From CAWFGS01 sp963815535 (lineage in GTDB: Bacteria > Pseudomonadota > Alphaproteobacteria > Sphingomonadales > Sphingomonadaceae): a DNA stretch of 64,000 bases. Under the pieces are notes generated by a model. That model did not search any database. It had not been told where the DNA came from and saw only the letters and a list, made by a program, of their open reading frames with translations. Shown piece after piece: positions 18,720 through 29,510 of this stretch. The DNA is taken from NCBI GenBank assembly GCA_963815535.1, contig CAWFGS010000005.1:1-64000 (forward strand), written 5' to 3'. Position numbers and translations under genes: made by a program. Numbering within the stretch: position 1 is the first letter of the stretch; each line of letters starts with the position of its first letter.

Positions 18720-20943
18720 ATGGCCGCACGCGGCAGCCGCAGACAATCGCGCAGTCGATCCCGTTCGCGGGACAGCAAGCCAGCCTTGACCGGATGGCGG
18801 CTGTGGCTGCGGCGACTGTTTCTGACCGGCGTTTTCGGGTCGTTGCTGGGCGCGTTGTTTCTGGGCCTGGCAGTGCTGTTCGCAATGCGATCCCTGCCCA
18901 GCTATTCCGAACTGAAAGCGACGCAAAGCGGCCAGACGATCGTGGTTCGCGCCCGCGACGGCAGCGAGATCGTCGAGCTTGGCCCGAGCTACGGCGAATG
19001 GCTCGACAGCCGGCAGATCCCGGCCATCATGAAAGACGCGATGGTCGCGGTGGAGGATCGCCGGTTCCGGTCGCATTTCGGGATCGATCCCATCGGTCTG
19101 GGGCGCGCGGTGTATGTATCCCTGCGCGACGGCAAATCCGCCCGCGCGACCAGCACCATCACGCAGCAGCTGGCGCGCAACATCTTCCTCAATTCCAATC
19201 GCACGCTTGACCGCAAACTGCGCGAAGGGGTGCTGGCGATGGCGCTGGAGGCGAAGTTTTCGAAGGAGCAGATCCTCGAACTCTATCTCAACAAAGTGTA
19301 TTTCGGCGGCGGCGCGTATGGCGTGGACAGCGCATCGCGCAAATTCTTCAGCCATCCGGCCACCCAATTATCGACCGGGGAAGCGGCGATCATCGCCGGG
19401 CTGGTGAAGGCACCGTCCCGCTATTCCCCGACCGCCGATGTGGATGCCGCCGTCGATCGCGCGCGGATCGTGCTGCGCCTGATGCGCGAACAGGGGCGCA
19501 TTTCGGCGAGCGAAGCATCGGTCGATGTCTCCGCCGTCAATCTGAAACCCGAAACCGGGCAGAATTCGGTCCGTTATTTCACCGACTGGGTGTTGCCGCA
19601 GCTCGACATATTGCTGCCCGAAACGTTCGAGCCGATCGAGGTGTGGACCACCATCGACATCGACATGCAGCGCGCGGCGCAGAACTCCATCATCGCGAAC
19701 ACGCCGCGCGGCGCGCAGGGCGCGCTGGTCAGCCTGGACCGCGACGGCGCGGTGCTGGCGATGGTCGGCGGGACCGATTACGTTTCGACCAATTACAACC
19801 GCGCGACCAGCGCGATGCGGCAGCCGGGATCGAGCTGGAAACTGTTCGTCTATCTCGCCGCGCTGGAGGCAGGATATAATCCCGACGATACGGTGAAGGA
19901 CGTCGCCGACCACGATCGACGGGTGGAGCCCGCGCAATTCCGGCGGCGGTTTTGCCGGCGCGATCGACGTGCGGACCGCCTTCGCCTATTCCAAGAACAC
20001 CGTCGCCGCGCAATTGGGGTACGAGGTGGGTTTCGGCACGGTGGCGTCGATGGCCCGCCGGTTCGGCATCACGACGCCCATCGCGACCACCCCCGCGATG
20101 GTGCTGGGCAGTTCCGAAACCCGGCTGATCGACATGACTCGCGCCTTCGCCGCCGTATCGGCACGCGGAACCGGGGTCGAACCGTTCGGGGTGTTGAAAG
20201 TCACCACGCCGGGCGGCGAAGTGATCTACGAACACGAAGAAGCGACGGGCGTGAAGCTGGTCCCCGATTACGTCGCAGCCGGAATGACCGATCTGTTGCA
20301 AACCGCCGTCAGCACCGGGACGGGCCGGGCCGCGCAGATCGGGCGGCCCGTCGCGGGCAAGACCGGCACGACCAGTTCCAACAAGGATGGCTATTTCGTC
20401 GGCTTTTCCAGCGGCATCACCACCGGCGTATGGATGGGGCGGGACGACAATCGCCCGGTGTCCGGCCTGCAGGGCGGACGCGCGCCCGCCACTGCCTTCG
20501 CCACGTACATGCGGTTCGCGGTGAAGGACCGGCCCGTGGAACAGTTCGACACCGATCTGAAATTGCCCGAATGGCAATTGGAGCCGGACGACGATTATCT
20601 TTACGGCGACCCGGACGAATATTACTTCATCGACGAAAGCGGCAATCTGGTCGAGCCGGGGCGGCGCGACGGTGGGGGTGAGAACTTCGAACGCGATTTC
20701 GATCGGGGGTTCGATCGGCCCGGCCGGCGCGGCAACGGCCAACCCATTCAGGACATTACGCCGGGCAGCGGGGCGGGCGTGACCGTATCGCGCGGGGCGG
20801 AACAGACCGCACGGCCCAATGACGGGCTCGGGCAAGCCGCAAGCGACGATTTCCTGAACCGCGCAACCGGGGCATCGCCTCCACGCAGACCGCCGCCCGC
20901 CCCGGCAACGCGCCCACCGGCACCGCCGCAACAGGCCCCGTGA
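18720..20943 (+). CDS. mrcA: Penicillin-binding protein 1A (one frameshift)
   Basis: This bifunctional peptidoglycan synthase is anchored by one N-terminal TM helix (LFLTGVFGSLLGALFLGLA) after a basic SR-rich cytoplasmic tail. The GT51 domain (about 70-240) has VAVEDRRFRSHFGID with the catalytic Glu, ATSTITQQLARN and ELYLNKVYFGGGAYG. The transpeptidase has SSWK (SxxK) in RQPGSSWKLF, SKNT (SxN) and GKTGTTSSNKDG (KTG). A shift near 19905-19960 between SxxK and SxN is best explained by one extra base before the PTTIDGWSPRN segment. The C-terminal tail is acidic, then Pro/Ala rich. The start has GAGG upstream. The terminator follows 28 bp after the stop. Confidence 0.94.
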
Positions 20944-20970
20944 TCGCATGGCGAGCTAAGTGAAGTCATA

Positions 20971-21008
20971 AAAAACCCCTCCGCCCGCAATCGGGGGGAG
21001 GGGTTTTT
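20971..21008. terminator. Bidirectional intrinsic terminator between mrcA and the serine protease gene
   Basis: AAAAACCCCTCC and GGAGGGGTTTTT form a 12-bp stem around a short loop, with T tracts on both strands. It serves rightward mrcA and leftward degP, which converge here. Confidence 0.92.
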
Positions 21009-21027
21009 CTATTGCGAGTGGACCGGC

Positions 21028-22566
21028 TTACCGAATGCGGACCGGCACGTATTGGCTCGGACGTCCACGGCGCTGCACACGCAGCAACACCGCCTCGCGA
21101 TCAGCGTTGTCGGCGCGTTCCACGGCCTGTTCCAGATCTTCTATCGTGCGAACCGCGCGATAATTTACAGTCAGGATGATGTCGCCGCGTTGCAAACCCT
21201 TGCGCGCCGCATCCGAATTGCCATCGACCGCGCCGATCACCAGCCCTTGCGTGTCGGCATCGACGCCCAACTGTCCGGCAATGCGCGGGGTCATGGGGAA
21301 TACGCGCAGGCCCAGCTTTTCCTCCAGCGGTCCGTCGCCGCTGTCTTCCGGCATTTCGGGTTCGTCGGCATCGGGGTTAAACATCTGCTGTTCGGCCATT
21401 TCCGTGGCGCTCGGTCGTTGGCCGACCGTGACATTCAGACGCCGCCGGTTGCCATCGCGGTAAAGTTCGACCGGAACGGTCGTGCCCGGCGCGATGTTCG
21501 CGATCAGGAACGACAGATTGTCGCCTGGCGTCACTTCCTGGCCATCGACGCTCAGCACGATATCGCCTGCCTCTATGCCGGAACGTGCCGCCGCGCCGTC
21601 GGGCACGACCGCCTGCACCAACTCGCCGCGTTTGCGCTCGATACCTAGCGAATCGGCCAGATCGTCCGTCACCGGCTGGATGTTGACGCCCAGATAGCCG
21701 CGCTGGATCGTGTCGCCACGGCGCAGTTGATCGACGATGGGCGAAGCGATTTCGGCGGGAATGGCGAAACCGATCCCGACGCTGCCGCCCGATGGGGAAA
21801 AGATCGCATTGTTGATGCCGATCACGTTGCCCTGCATGTCGAACAGCGGGCCGCCCGAATTGCCCCGGTTGATGCTGGCATCGGTCTGCAGATAACGGTC
21901 GTAGGCGCCGCCCTGGCCTGTGTTGCGATAGACGGCTGAAATGATGCCGGACGTTACCGTGCCATCCAGGCCGAAGGGATTGCCGATCGCCACCACCCAG
22001 TCGCCGGGGCGGCTTTGGCTGGAATCGCCGAATTCGACGAAGGGAAACGCGTTGCCGCGATCGATCTTCAACACCGCCAGATCGGAATCGGGATCGGCGC
22101 CGACCAGTTCGGCTTCATATTCGACGCCGTCGGCCAGAGTGACGGTGATTTCCTCCACCGTGCCGCGCCCGGTCGGGCTGACGACGTGATTGTTGGTGAC
22201 GACGAAACCATCGGCGGAAATCAGAAAGCCGGAGCCGAGCGATTGCGCCTCGCGCGTTTGCGGGGTGGGGGTGTTGCCGCGACGGTTGCCGAACATCCCT
22301 TCGAACGGGGTGCCGGCGAAGGGGTTGTTCTGCTGCGGCACTTCGACACGTTGGCGCGTCGCGATATTGACCACGGCGGGTTTCAGCTGTGCGGCCAGAT
22401 CGGCGAAACTGGCGGGTGCGCCCGCGCGCGGAACCATGCGCGCCATCTGGCTGTCGTCGTTCTGCGCGACCTGCGCCCCGGCGGGGTAGCCGGTCGCCAG
22501 AGAAATCGCTGCGCCGCCAACCAAAAGGGCGGTCGTAAATGAATAAACGTATCGCACTGGCTTCAC
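21028..22566 (-). CDS. degP: Periplasmic serine protease/chaperone Do (DegP/DegQ type)
   Basis: This 512-residue HtrA protease degrades or refolds misfolded envelope proteins. A signal peptide (TALLVGGAAISLATGYPAGAQ) is followed by the trypsin-like domain: His in FVVTNNHVV, Asp in ADPDSDLAVLKI, and Ser in INRGNSGGPLFD. Two PDZ domains follow (about 275-370 beginning RGYLGVNIQPV, and about 420-505 with LGLRVFPMTP and GDIILTVNYR). The LA-loop region is rich in Asn, Gln and Pro (NNPFAGTPFEGMFGN). It is the last gene after hflK and hflC in the same direction, 159 bp downstream of hflC, so it belongs to an envelope quality-control group. Intact frame. Confidence 0.95.
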   Translation of the reverse strand: MKPVRYVYSFTTALLVGGAAISLATGYPAGAQVAQNDDSQMARMVPRAGAPASFADLAAQLKPAVVNIATRQRVEVPQQNNPFAGTPFEGMFGNRRGNTPTPQTREAQSLGSGFLISADGFVVTNNHVVSPTGRGTVEEITVTLADGVEYEAELVGADPDSDLAVLKIDRGNAFPFVEFGDSSQSRPGDWVVAIGNPFGLDGTVTSGIISAVYRNTGQGGAYDRYLQTDASINRGNSGGPLFDMQGNVIGINNAIFSPSGGSVGIGFAIPAEIASPIVDQLRRGDTIQRGYLGVNIQPVTDDLADSLGIERKRGELVQAVVPDGAAARSGIEAGDIVLSVDGQEVTPGDNLSFLIANIAPGTTVPVELYRDGNRRRLNVTVGQRPSATEMAEQQMFNPDADEPEMPEDSGDGPLEEKLGLRVFPMTPRIAGQLGVDADTQGLVIGAVDGNSDAARKGLQRGDIILTVNYRAVRTIEDLEQAVERADNADREAVLLRVQRRGRPSQYVPVRIR

Positions 22567-22725
22567 GTCCTTTGTTTCCTTTATGCATGGAACCCGCTGC
22601 CCGGCCGAAGGCCCGAATGCGAAGTTCCGCCTATGACGCGCCTGTTCTGGGCAGGCCGCGTGAACTGCGTTTGAACGCGCGCGGCCCGGTTGGAACCACG
22701 CGCGCCCGGATCACTCCGCTACCCC

Positions 22726-23580
22726 TTAACGACGCCCGCGGAACTGCCGCAGATATTCGTTGTCGGGCGACAGGATAACGGAACTGTCCGCATCCCCCTG
22801 CTCGAACGTCCGGCGATAGGATTCCATCGCGCGATAGAAATCGTAGAATTCCGGATCCTTGCCGAACGCGGCGGCATAGGTGCGCGCTGCGCCCGCTTCG
22901 GCTTCGGCGCGGATGATCTGCGCCTGCTTGTCGCCCTGCGCGCGGATGGTGCGTGCTTCCTGCTGGCGGTCCGTCTGCATGCGCGTGAACGCTGCATCCA
23001 GCGGCAACCCTTCGGGCAGATCGGCGCGTTTGATGCGGACGTCGATCACCTGCACGCCATATTGGCGGGCCTGCGCGTCCAGTTTCTGCTGGATGTTCGT
23101 CATCGCAGTGCCGCGTTCCGCCGTCAGCAGGGCGGAGAAGGGTCGGCGGCCCAGTTCCTGACGCAGAACGGATGTCAGGATCGGCGACAGCGCCGTTCGC
23201 ACCGTTTCTTCGGACCCGGCGGTCGTCACCAACTTGATCGGATCGATGATGCGGAATCTGGCATAGGCATTGACCTGCAACCGCTGCTGATCGTTCGAAA
23301 GCACTTGCTGGCGTTCCATGTCGAGATCCAGAATGCGGCGATCGACCATCTGCACCTGTTCGATAAACGGAATACGCATCACGACGCCGGCCCCGGTGTT
23401 GCCATAGGGCACATCGGGTTCGAAGCGGTTGATCGTGCGGACCGGATCACCCGTTCGCACCACCACGCCCTGCTTGGTTTCCGGTACGATGACCACGCTG
23501 GACAGAAGCGCGATCAGCGCCAGACCGATCAGAATGATGGGCAGTTTGTAATTCTGCCAGATTTCGTCGGCTTTGGTCAT
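22726..23580 (-). CDS. hflC: HflC, regulator of FtsH protease
   Basis: HflC is an SPFH/band-7 membrane protein that forms the HflKC cage around FtsH. The 284-residue protein has one N-terminal TM helix (LPIILIGLALIALLSSVVIV), then the band-7 domain (QGVVVRTGDPVRTI, IPFIEQVQMVDRRILDLDM, QVNAYARFRIIDP) and a coiled coil (RQQEARTIRAQGDKQAQIIR, AEAEAGAARTYA). The start codon lies one base after the hflK stop. The frame is intact, unlike hflK. Confidence 0.96.
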   Translation of the reverse strand: MTKADEIWQNYKLPIILIGLALIALLSSVVIVPETKQGVVVRTGDPVRTINRFEPDVPYGNTGAGVVMRIPFIEQVQMVDRRILDLDMERQQVLSNDQQRLQVNAYARFRIIDPIKLVTTAGSEETVRTALSPILTSVLRQELGRRPFSALLTAERGTAMTNIQQKLDAQARQYGVQVIDVRIKRADLPEGLPLDAAFTRMQTDRQQEARTIRAQGDKQAQIIRAEAEAGAARTYAAAFGKDPEFYDFYRAMESYRRTFEQGDADSSVILSPDNEYLRQFRGRR

Positions 23581-23581
23581 G

Positions 23582-24822
23582 TCACTGTCCTCCCGCGCCG
23601 GGCGCGGCGGTGGTTGCGGCATTGCCGGCAGGCGGCGTCGGCCCGTCGCGATTGCCACGGGCGCGGCGCTGCACTTCGGGCAGCGGCAGATAGGTCTGCA
23701 CCCCTTGCGCCTCAACGATGGTCTTGTCGGTTTTCGCGAGCACGCTTTCCATCGTCTCGTAATAGAGGCGGCGGCGTGTCACGTCGGGCGCGAGGCGGTA
23801 TTCCTCGTAGATCTTGTTGAACGCTTCCGATGCACCTTCCGATTGGGCGGTCACCTGCTGGGCATAGGCGCGGGCACGGTTGATGGCGGTGTTCGCATCC
23901 TGCTGCGCGGCGGAAACGTCCTTGAACGCCTCGATCACGCGTTCGGGCGGATCGGTCTTTTCGATTTCGATACCCTGAATGGCGATGCCGGACTGATACG
24001 CGTCGAGCACGCCCTGCATCCGGCTGCGAGCGGACATTTCGATCTGCGCGCGCCCTTCGCCCGACAGCACGCTGTCGAGATCCTGTTCCGCGACGCTGGC
24101 GCGCATGGCGTATTCGGCCACCTCGCGCACGGTTTCGCCCGGTTCCGCCAGCTGGAACCGAAATTGCTTCGCATCCTTGATATTCCAGCGGATGAGATAG
24201 CTGACAGATCGACCAGGTTCTGATCGCCGGTCAGGATCAGCTTTTCACCATCGCCGCCGGGAATTTCCTCCGCCCGGATGGACGTGACGTTTTCGATCGC
24301 CACGCTTTCGATCGGCCAGGGGGCGGTGAATTGCAGGCCCGGCGTCAGGGTGCGGGTGTATTTCGCCAGCGTCGTCACCACGCCCTGTTCGGTGGGCTGG
24401 ATCTGGTGCACGCCGGTCATGAAAAACCACAGGCCGACTGCACCGGCGGCAATCAGAGGGGCCCAGCTTTTCCCGCCGGGACGCGGCGGCAAGCGAAAAT
24501 TGGGGCCGTTGCCGCCACCACCCCCGCCGCCCGCGCGGCGTGGACCTTCCGGCCCGCGATTCTTGAAAATGTCTTCGATATTGGGGCCACGGCGCGGCTT
24601 CGCGCCGGGATCGTTGGATGCGCCGTTCCGCCGCCCGGCAGCCAGGGATTGCGCGGCCCGCCGGTTGATCCGCCAGTCGATTGGCCTTTCGATCCGGCCC
24701 CGTTGGACCCACCACCCGGCTTGCCATCCGAACCACCGTCACCCGTCGGGCCGGAGCCCCAGGGGCTTTTGCCAGCCATCGCCAGCCCGAACTTCTTACC
24801 CAATCCATCGAATATCGTCATG
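23582..24822 (-). CDS. hflK: HflK, regulator of FtsH protease (frame broken twice)
   Basis: HflK is the partner of HflC. The start MTIFDGLGKKFG is followed by a Gly/Ser/Pro-rich cytoplasmic tail (SPWGSGPTGDGGSDG). After a shift near 24610 come NIEDIFKNRGPEGPRR, a poly-Gly run and the TM helix PLIAAGAVGLWFFMTGV. The band-7 domain starts QPTEQGVVTTLAKYTRTL. After a second shift near 24205 (between LTGDQNLVDL and YLIRWNIKDA) it continues intact through the coiled coil (EAFKDVSAAQQDANTAINRA) to the Ala/Pro tail APGAGGQ. Divergent from mrp, with 72 bp between the starts. Confidence 0.93.
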
Positions 24823-24894
24823 CATCCTTTATAGGGCGCGCGATGCAGAAAAACAGGGGTTGCGCGCGCGATTTTGCTGCTAGGGATCGCGACC

Positions 24895-25911
24895 ATGAAC
24901 GACAGCCGGATCAACGACAGCGCGAATACCGATATTATCGAAGAATTGCAGCGCCTGCTGGGCGTCGAGATTGGCAGCAGGGTGCAAAGCGCGCTGGTCA
25001 AAGACGGCATCGCCACCATCGTCATGGGCGCGACCGGACTGGGCGAAAAGGGCCGGGAAAAGCTGGAAGAGCTGGTGCGCGCCAATGCCATGCAGATCGC
25101 CGGTGTAACGCAAGTGCGCGTGGCGATGATGGCCGATCGGGCGGAGGGGCCACGCGGTCCGCGCATCGTGGCGGTGGGGTCCGGCAAGGGCGGCGTCGGC
25201 AAATCGACGCTGACTGCCAACCTCGCCATCGCGTTGAAGCAGGCGGGAATGAAAGTCGGCGTCGTCGATGCCGACGTCTATGGCCCGTCGCAGCCGACCC
25301 TGCTCGGGAACAAGGATGCCAAACCGGAAGCGCGCGACGAAAAGCTGATCCCGGTCGCCAGCCCGCACGATATTCCAGTGCTGTCGATGGGGCATCTGGT
25401 TGCCCCCGGCAAGGCGCTGGCATGGCGCGGACCGATGGCCGGCAACGCGCTGAACCAGCTGATCGACGCGCATTGGGATGACGTCGAAGTGCTGCTGGTC
25501 GATCTGCCGCCGGGAACGGGCGATGTGCAATTGACCATGCTGCAACGGCACAAGCCGGCAGGTGCGATCATCGTATCCACGCCGCAGGATCTGGCGCTGA
25601 TCGACGCGCAGCGGGCGGCCAATCTGTTCGACGGGGGGAAGGTTCCGATCATCGGGCTGGTCGAAAACATGTCCGGCTATACCTGTCCCGAATGCGGCCA
25701 TATCAGCGACCCGTTCGGGCGCGGCGGGGTGGAGGATGCGGCGGCCGCAACCGATATCGCGTTCCTGGGGCGCATCCCATTGGCGATGGCTATCCGCGTC
25801 GATAGCGATGCGGGCACATTGACGGCGGGCGGAGACGGGCCGGAAGCCAGCGCCTTCGCCGATATTGCCCGGCAGTTGATGGAATGGCTGGAAAGCAAGC
25901 CCGCCCGCTGA
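24895..25911 (+). CDS. mrp: Iron-sulfur cluster carrier Mrp/ApbC
   Basis: This P-loop ATPase carries and delivers Fe-S clusters in the cytoplasm. The 338-residue protein has an N-terminal MIP18/DUF59-like domain (about 10-85) and a deviant Walker A VGSGKGGVGKSTLTANLA. Other motifs are VVDADVYGPSQPTLLG, LLVDLPPGTGDVQLT, and the cluster-binding CxxC in GYTCPECGHI. The start at 24895 is favoured over an in-frame codon at 24874 because it fits the usual length. Directly followed by the molybdenum hydroxylase gene, which needs a partner Fe-S subunit. Intact frame. Confidence 0.95.
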   Translation: MNDSRINDSANTDIIEELQRLLGVEIGSRVQSALVKDGIATIVMGATGLGEKGREKLEELVRANAMQIAGVTQVRVAMMADRAEGPRGPRIVAVGSGKGGVGKSTLTANLAIALKQAGMKVGVVDADVYGPSQPTLLGNKDAKPEARDEKLIPVASPHDIPVLSMGHLVAPGKALAWRGPMAGNALNQLIDAHWDDVEVLLVDLPPGTGDVQLTMLQRHKPAGAIIVSTPQDLALIDAQRAANLFDGGKVPIIGLVENMSGYTCPECGHISDPFGRGGVEDAAAATDIAFLGRIPLAMAIRVDSDAGTLTAGGDGPEASAFADIARQLMEWLESKPAR

Positions 25912-25927
25912 TGGCCGCGCGGGGTTC

Positions 25928-28435
25928 ATGGCCATGCGGATAACGCGGCGCGGCCTGTTGGCGGGCGCGGCGGCCGGCGGCGGGCTGTTGGTGGCCTGGG
26001 CGTTGTATCCGCGTGATTTCGATGTCCCGCTGACTGCTGGGGAGGGGGAGTTTTCGTTCGGCGCGTGGCTGAAAATCGGCGACGATGGCGTCATTACCGT
26101 GGCCGTGCCGCAGCTGGAAATGGGGCAGGGCGTCACCACCGTTCTGCCGCAGATCGTCGCGGTCGAACTGGGCGCGGACTGGCGGCAGATTGCCGTCGAA
26201 CCGGCCCCGCCCAACGGCGTCTATGCCAACATTCCGCTGGCGGCCAGTTGGGCCCCGCTATGGTTGCCGTTCGCCCCCGGTCTGGCACAGGGGTCGGACA
26301 GCGCGATCGCCACTCGCTTCGCGCAAAGCACCAGCTTCACCGCGACTGCCGACGGCACTTCTCTGGCAGCGTATGAAGCGCCGTGCCGCGATGCCGCCGC
26401 TCTGGCGCGCGCGATGCTGATCGCTGCAGCGGCGCGGCAATGGGATGTGGCGCCCGAACAATGCGATACGCAAGCCGGTTTTGTGGTGAATGCGCCATCG
26501 CAGGGGGAGCCGCGGCGGCTGTCCTTCGCACAACTGGCGGGCGATGCGGCCGGGGAAACTCCGCCCGATACACCGCCCTTGCGCGTGACGCCCGCTGCCG
26601 AAGAACCCATTCCGGGCCAGGCCGATCAACCCACGCAATACCCCAGGCTGGATTTGCCGTCGAAAGTCGACGGCACGCATCTTTTCGCAGGCGACGTGCG
26701 TTTGCCCGACATGCTCTATGCCGCCATTCGCCATGGCCCGATGCCGGGAACGGCCCTGGCCAGGTTCGATGCCGATGCGGCCCGAAACGATTCCGCCATC
26801 GTGCAGGTCGTCGAAGGTCCGGGGTGGCTGGCGGCAGTAGGGACCAATTGGTGGGCGGCGAACCGCGCGCTCGACGCGATGAAACCGCAATTTGCGGCGA
26901 CCGGCGGGGCGGCAGTGGACAGCGACGCCATGGAAGCCGCGCTGGACACCGCTTTGCGCGAAGGGTCAGGCCACCGGATCGCAACGCGCGGCGACAGCGA
27001 TACGAGCTTCGCGGAACCCGATCTGGCGCTGCGTTACGATGTCGCGCCCGCCACCCATGCCACGCTGGAAACCGCCACCGCCACCGCGCATTTCACAGAC
27101 GGCACTTTGCGCCTGTGGATGGCCAGCCAGGCGCCCGAACGCGCGCGCGTGTCGGCGGCGTCGGCACTGGGCATCGCGCCGAGCCGATGTGGTTTTCTAT
27201 CCCATGCCCGCAGGCGGCAGTTTCGACCGACGGCTGGAAAACGATCACGCAGTGGAGGCCGCGCTGATCGCGCGCGATGTGGCTGGCGAAAGCGGGCGTC
27301 CAATACAGTTGATCTGGTCGCGCGCGCAGGAGGCGCTGGCCGCCCCGCCTCGCGCCCCGGTGGCCGCGTTGCTGACGGCGAAATTCGGCCGGAGCGCCGC
27401 CGGCACGATCGACGCGATGCGCGTTCGTATCGCCGCGCCGGCGACGACGCCGCAATTCGCCGCGCGGTTGTTCGGCGGCAAGACGATGGCCGATGCGGTG
27501 GAGGATGGCGCGAGATGAACGCGATGCCCTGATGTGTGCGGGCGCCATGCCCCGCTACGCCATTCCCGCCGTCGCGGTCGATCATGTGCCTGCGGCGATT
27601 CCCCTGCCGACGGGCCGGATGCGTGCGAACGCCCACGGCTATACGCCGTTCTTCACGGAAAGTTTCATGGACGAGGTCGCATCGCGCAGCGGGCGCGAGC
27701 CCTTGTCCTACCGCATCGAAATGTTGGGCGGCGACGTGCGGATGGTCGCTTGCTCTGCAGGCCGCCGCACGTCTGGCGCAATGGGGCGGCGGACGCGGCG
27801 CAAGCGGGCGCGACGGCGGCGGGGAAGGGCTGGCATGCCACTGGATGGGCCACCGGATGGGCGCGGGTGGCGATGCCGACGATACGACGCCGCAGGGGCG
27901 CATCGCCTGCATCGCCAATGCCCGAATGACGGATGGCCGCATCGTGGTCGAGGCGCTGCATGTCGCTGCGGATATCGGGCGGATCGTCAATCTCGACATC
28001 GCGCGCCAGCAGATCGAAGGGGGGCTGATCTTCGGGCTGGGATTGGCGACGGGGCGCAAGCTGACATACCGGCGCGGATCGGTCGAGCCTGCACGGCTGG
28101 CGGGGCTGAACCTGCCGCGCCTGGCCGACAGCCCGGCCATTACGGTCGATTTCATTCCCGGCACCGCGCCACCCTTCGATCCGGGCGAACTGGGGACCGC
28201 AGTGGTCGCGCCCGCCATCGCCAACGCATTGTTTTCCGCCACTGGCCGCCGGTTTCGCAAATTGCCTTTCATCGACGATCCGGTCATGGGCGCTGCGGTT
28301 CCCACCGGACCTGTCCAAACGGATGCGTCCGCGCCACAAATAACGCCCTCCGATCAAATCGCCCCCGATGGTAGCGTCATCACGGATGAGGGGGCGGACA
28401 GCGCAACCGCACCGTTCAGGGACAATGAATTATGA
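25928..28435 (+). CDS. Molybdopterin-binding subunit, isoquinoline 1-oxidoreductase beta type (frame broken three times)
   Basis: This is the large subunit of an exported xanthine-dehydrogenase-family hydroxylase. The N-terminus is a Tat signal (RITRRGLLAGAAAGGG). Visible are VAVPQLEMGQGVTTVLPQIV (Mo-cofactor contact), RLDLPSKVDGTHLFAGDVR and LPDMLYAAIRHGP. After a shift near 27185 comes DVVFYPMPAGGSFDRRLEND. After 27515 come RANAHGYTPFFTESFMDEVA and REPLSYRIEMLGG. After 27755 come LACHWMGHRMG and NLDIARQQIEGGLIFGLG, with a C-terminal GELGTAVVAPAIANALF. The family usually pairs with a small [2Fe-2S] alpha subunit, and none is next to this gene. Overlaps hemH by ATGA. Substrate unknown; aldehydes or N-heterocycles are typical. 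Confidence 0.87.
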
Positions 28436-29467
28436 CATGGCAGCCGCAACAACTCCCCACCGATCATCCGCCGGTACGAAGCGGCCGCGTGGGCGTTCTG
28501 CTCGTCAATCTGGGAACCCCGGACGAAGCGACGCCATCGGCCGTCAAACGCTACCTGCGCGAATTTCTGTCGGACACGCGCGTTATCGAACTGCCCAAAT
28601 TGCTGTGGCAGCCGATCCTGCGCGGGATCATCCTGAACACTCGGCCCAAGAAATCCGCCCATGCCTACAGCCAGGTGTGGACGCCGGAGGGATCGCCGTT
28701 GGCCGCGATCACGAAGGCGCAGGCTGCGAAACTGCAAGGGCTGCTGGGGGCCGACGTGCTGGTGGATTGGGGCATGCGGTACGGCAATCCGGCGATGGGC
28801 GATCGGTTGACAGCGCTGATGGATGCAGGGTGCGATCGCATCCTGCTCGCGCCCATGTATCCGCAATATTCCGCAGCGACCACGGCCACGGTGACGGACC
28901 GGCTGGGCGATGTGCTGCGGCAAAAGCGCTGGCAACCCGCGATGCGGACCGTGCCGCCCTATCACGACGATGCGACCTATATCGATGCGCTCGCCCGCGA
29001 TCTGGATGCGGCAGATCGATGCGCTGGCCTTCGATCCCGAAGTGCTGCTGCTGAGTTTCCACGGTATGCCCAAACGCACGCTGGAACTGGGCGACCCCTA
29101 TCACTGCCATTGCCGCAAGACGGCACGCCTGGTGACGGAGGCCTTGCTTGCGAGCGGGCGCCATGACGGGCTGCAGATCGAAACCTGTTTCCAGTCCCGG
29201 TTCGGCCCTGCCAAATGGCTGGAGCCTGCGACGGACGACACGCTGATCGCACACGGCGCGAAGGGCACGCGCCGCCTCGCCATCGCCGCACCCGGCTTCA
29301 GCGCGGATTGCGTCGAAACGCTGGAGGAGCTGGCCATTGCGGGCCGCGAACAGTTCATCGGCGCGGGCGGCGAAGATTACGCCGTGCTCACCTGCCTCAA
29401 CGATGGCGACATCGGCATGGCGATGCTGGAACGCATGATCCGGCGTGAATTGTCGGGGTGGATTTAA
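28432..29467 (+). CDS. hemH: Ferrochelatase (one frameshift)
   Basis: HemH inserts Fe2+ into protoporphyrin IX, the last step of protoheme synthesis. Visible are VGVLLVNLGTPDEATPSAV, RYLREFLSDTRVIELP and VDWGMRYGNPAM, then LAPMYPQYSAATTATVTD. After the break come LLLSFHGMPKRTLELGDPYH with the catalytic His, TCFQSRFGPAKWLEPATDD, and APGFSADCVETLEELAI with the catalytic Glu. The break near 29013 is cleanly repaired by removing one G (gcggcag to gcgcag), joining ARDLDA to QIDALAFDP. The ATG overlaps the stop of the molybdopterin subunit. Heme is also needed by the P450 next to it and by the heme oxygenase at 50 kb. Confidence 0.94.
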
Positions 29468-29510
29468 CCGGGCGGTTTACTTACAACAGTGTCGATAAGG
29501 AGCGCATTTC

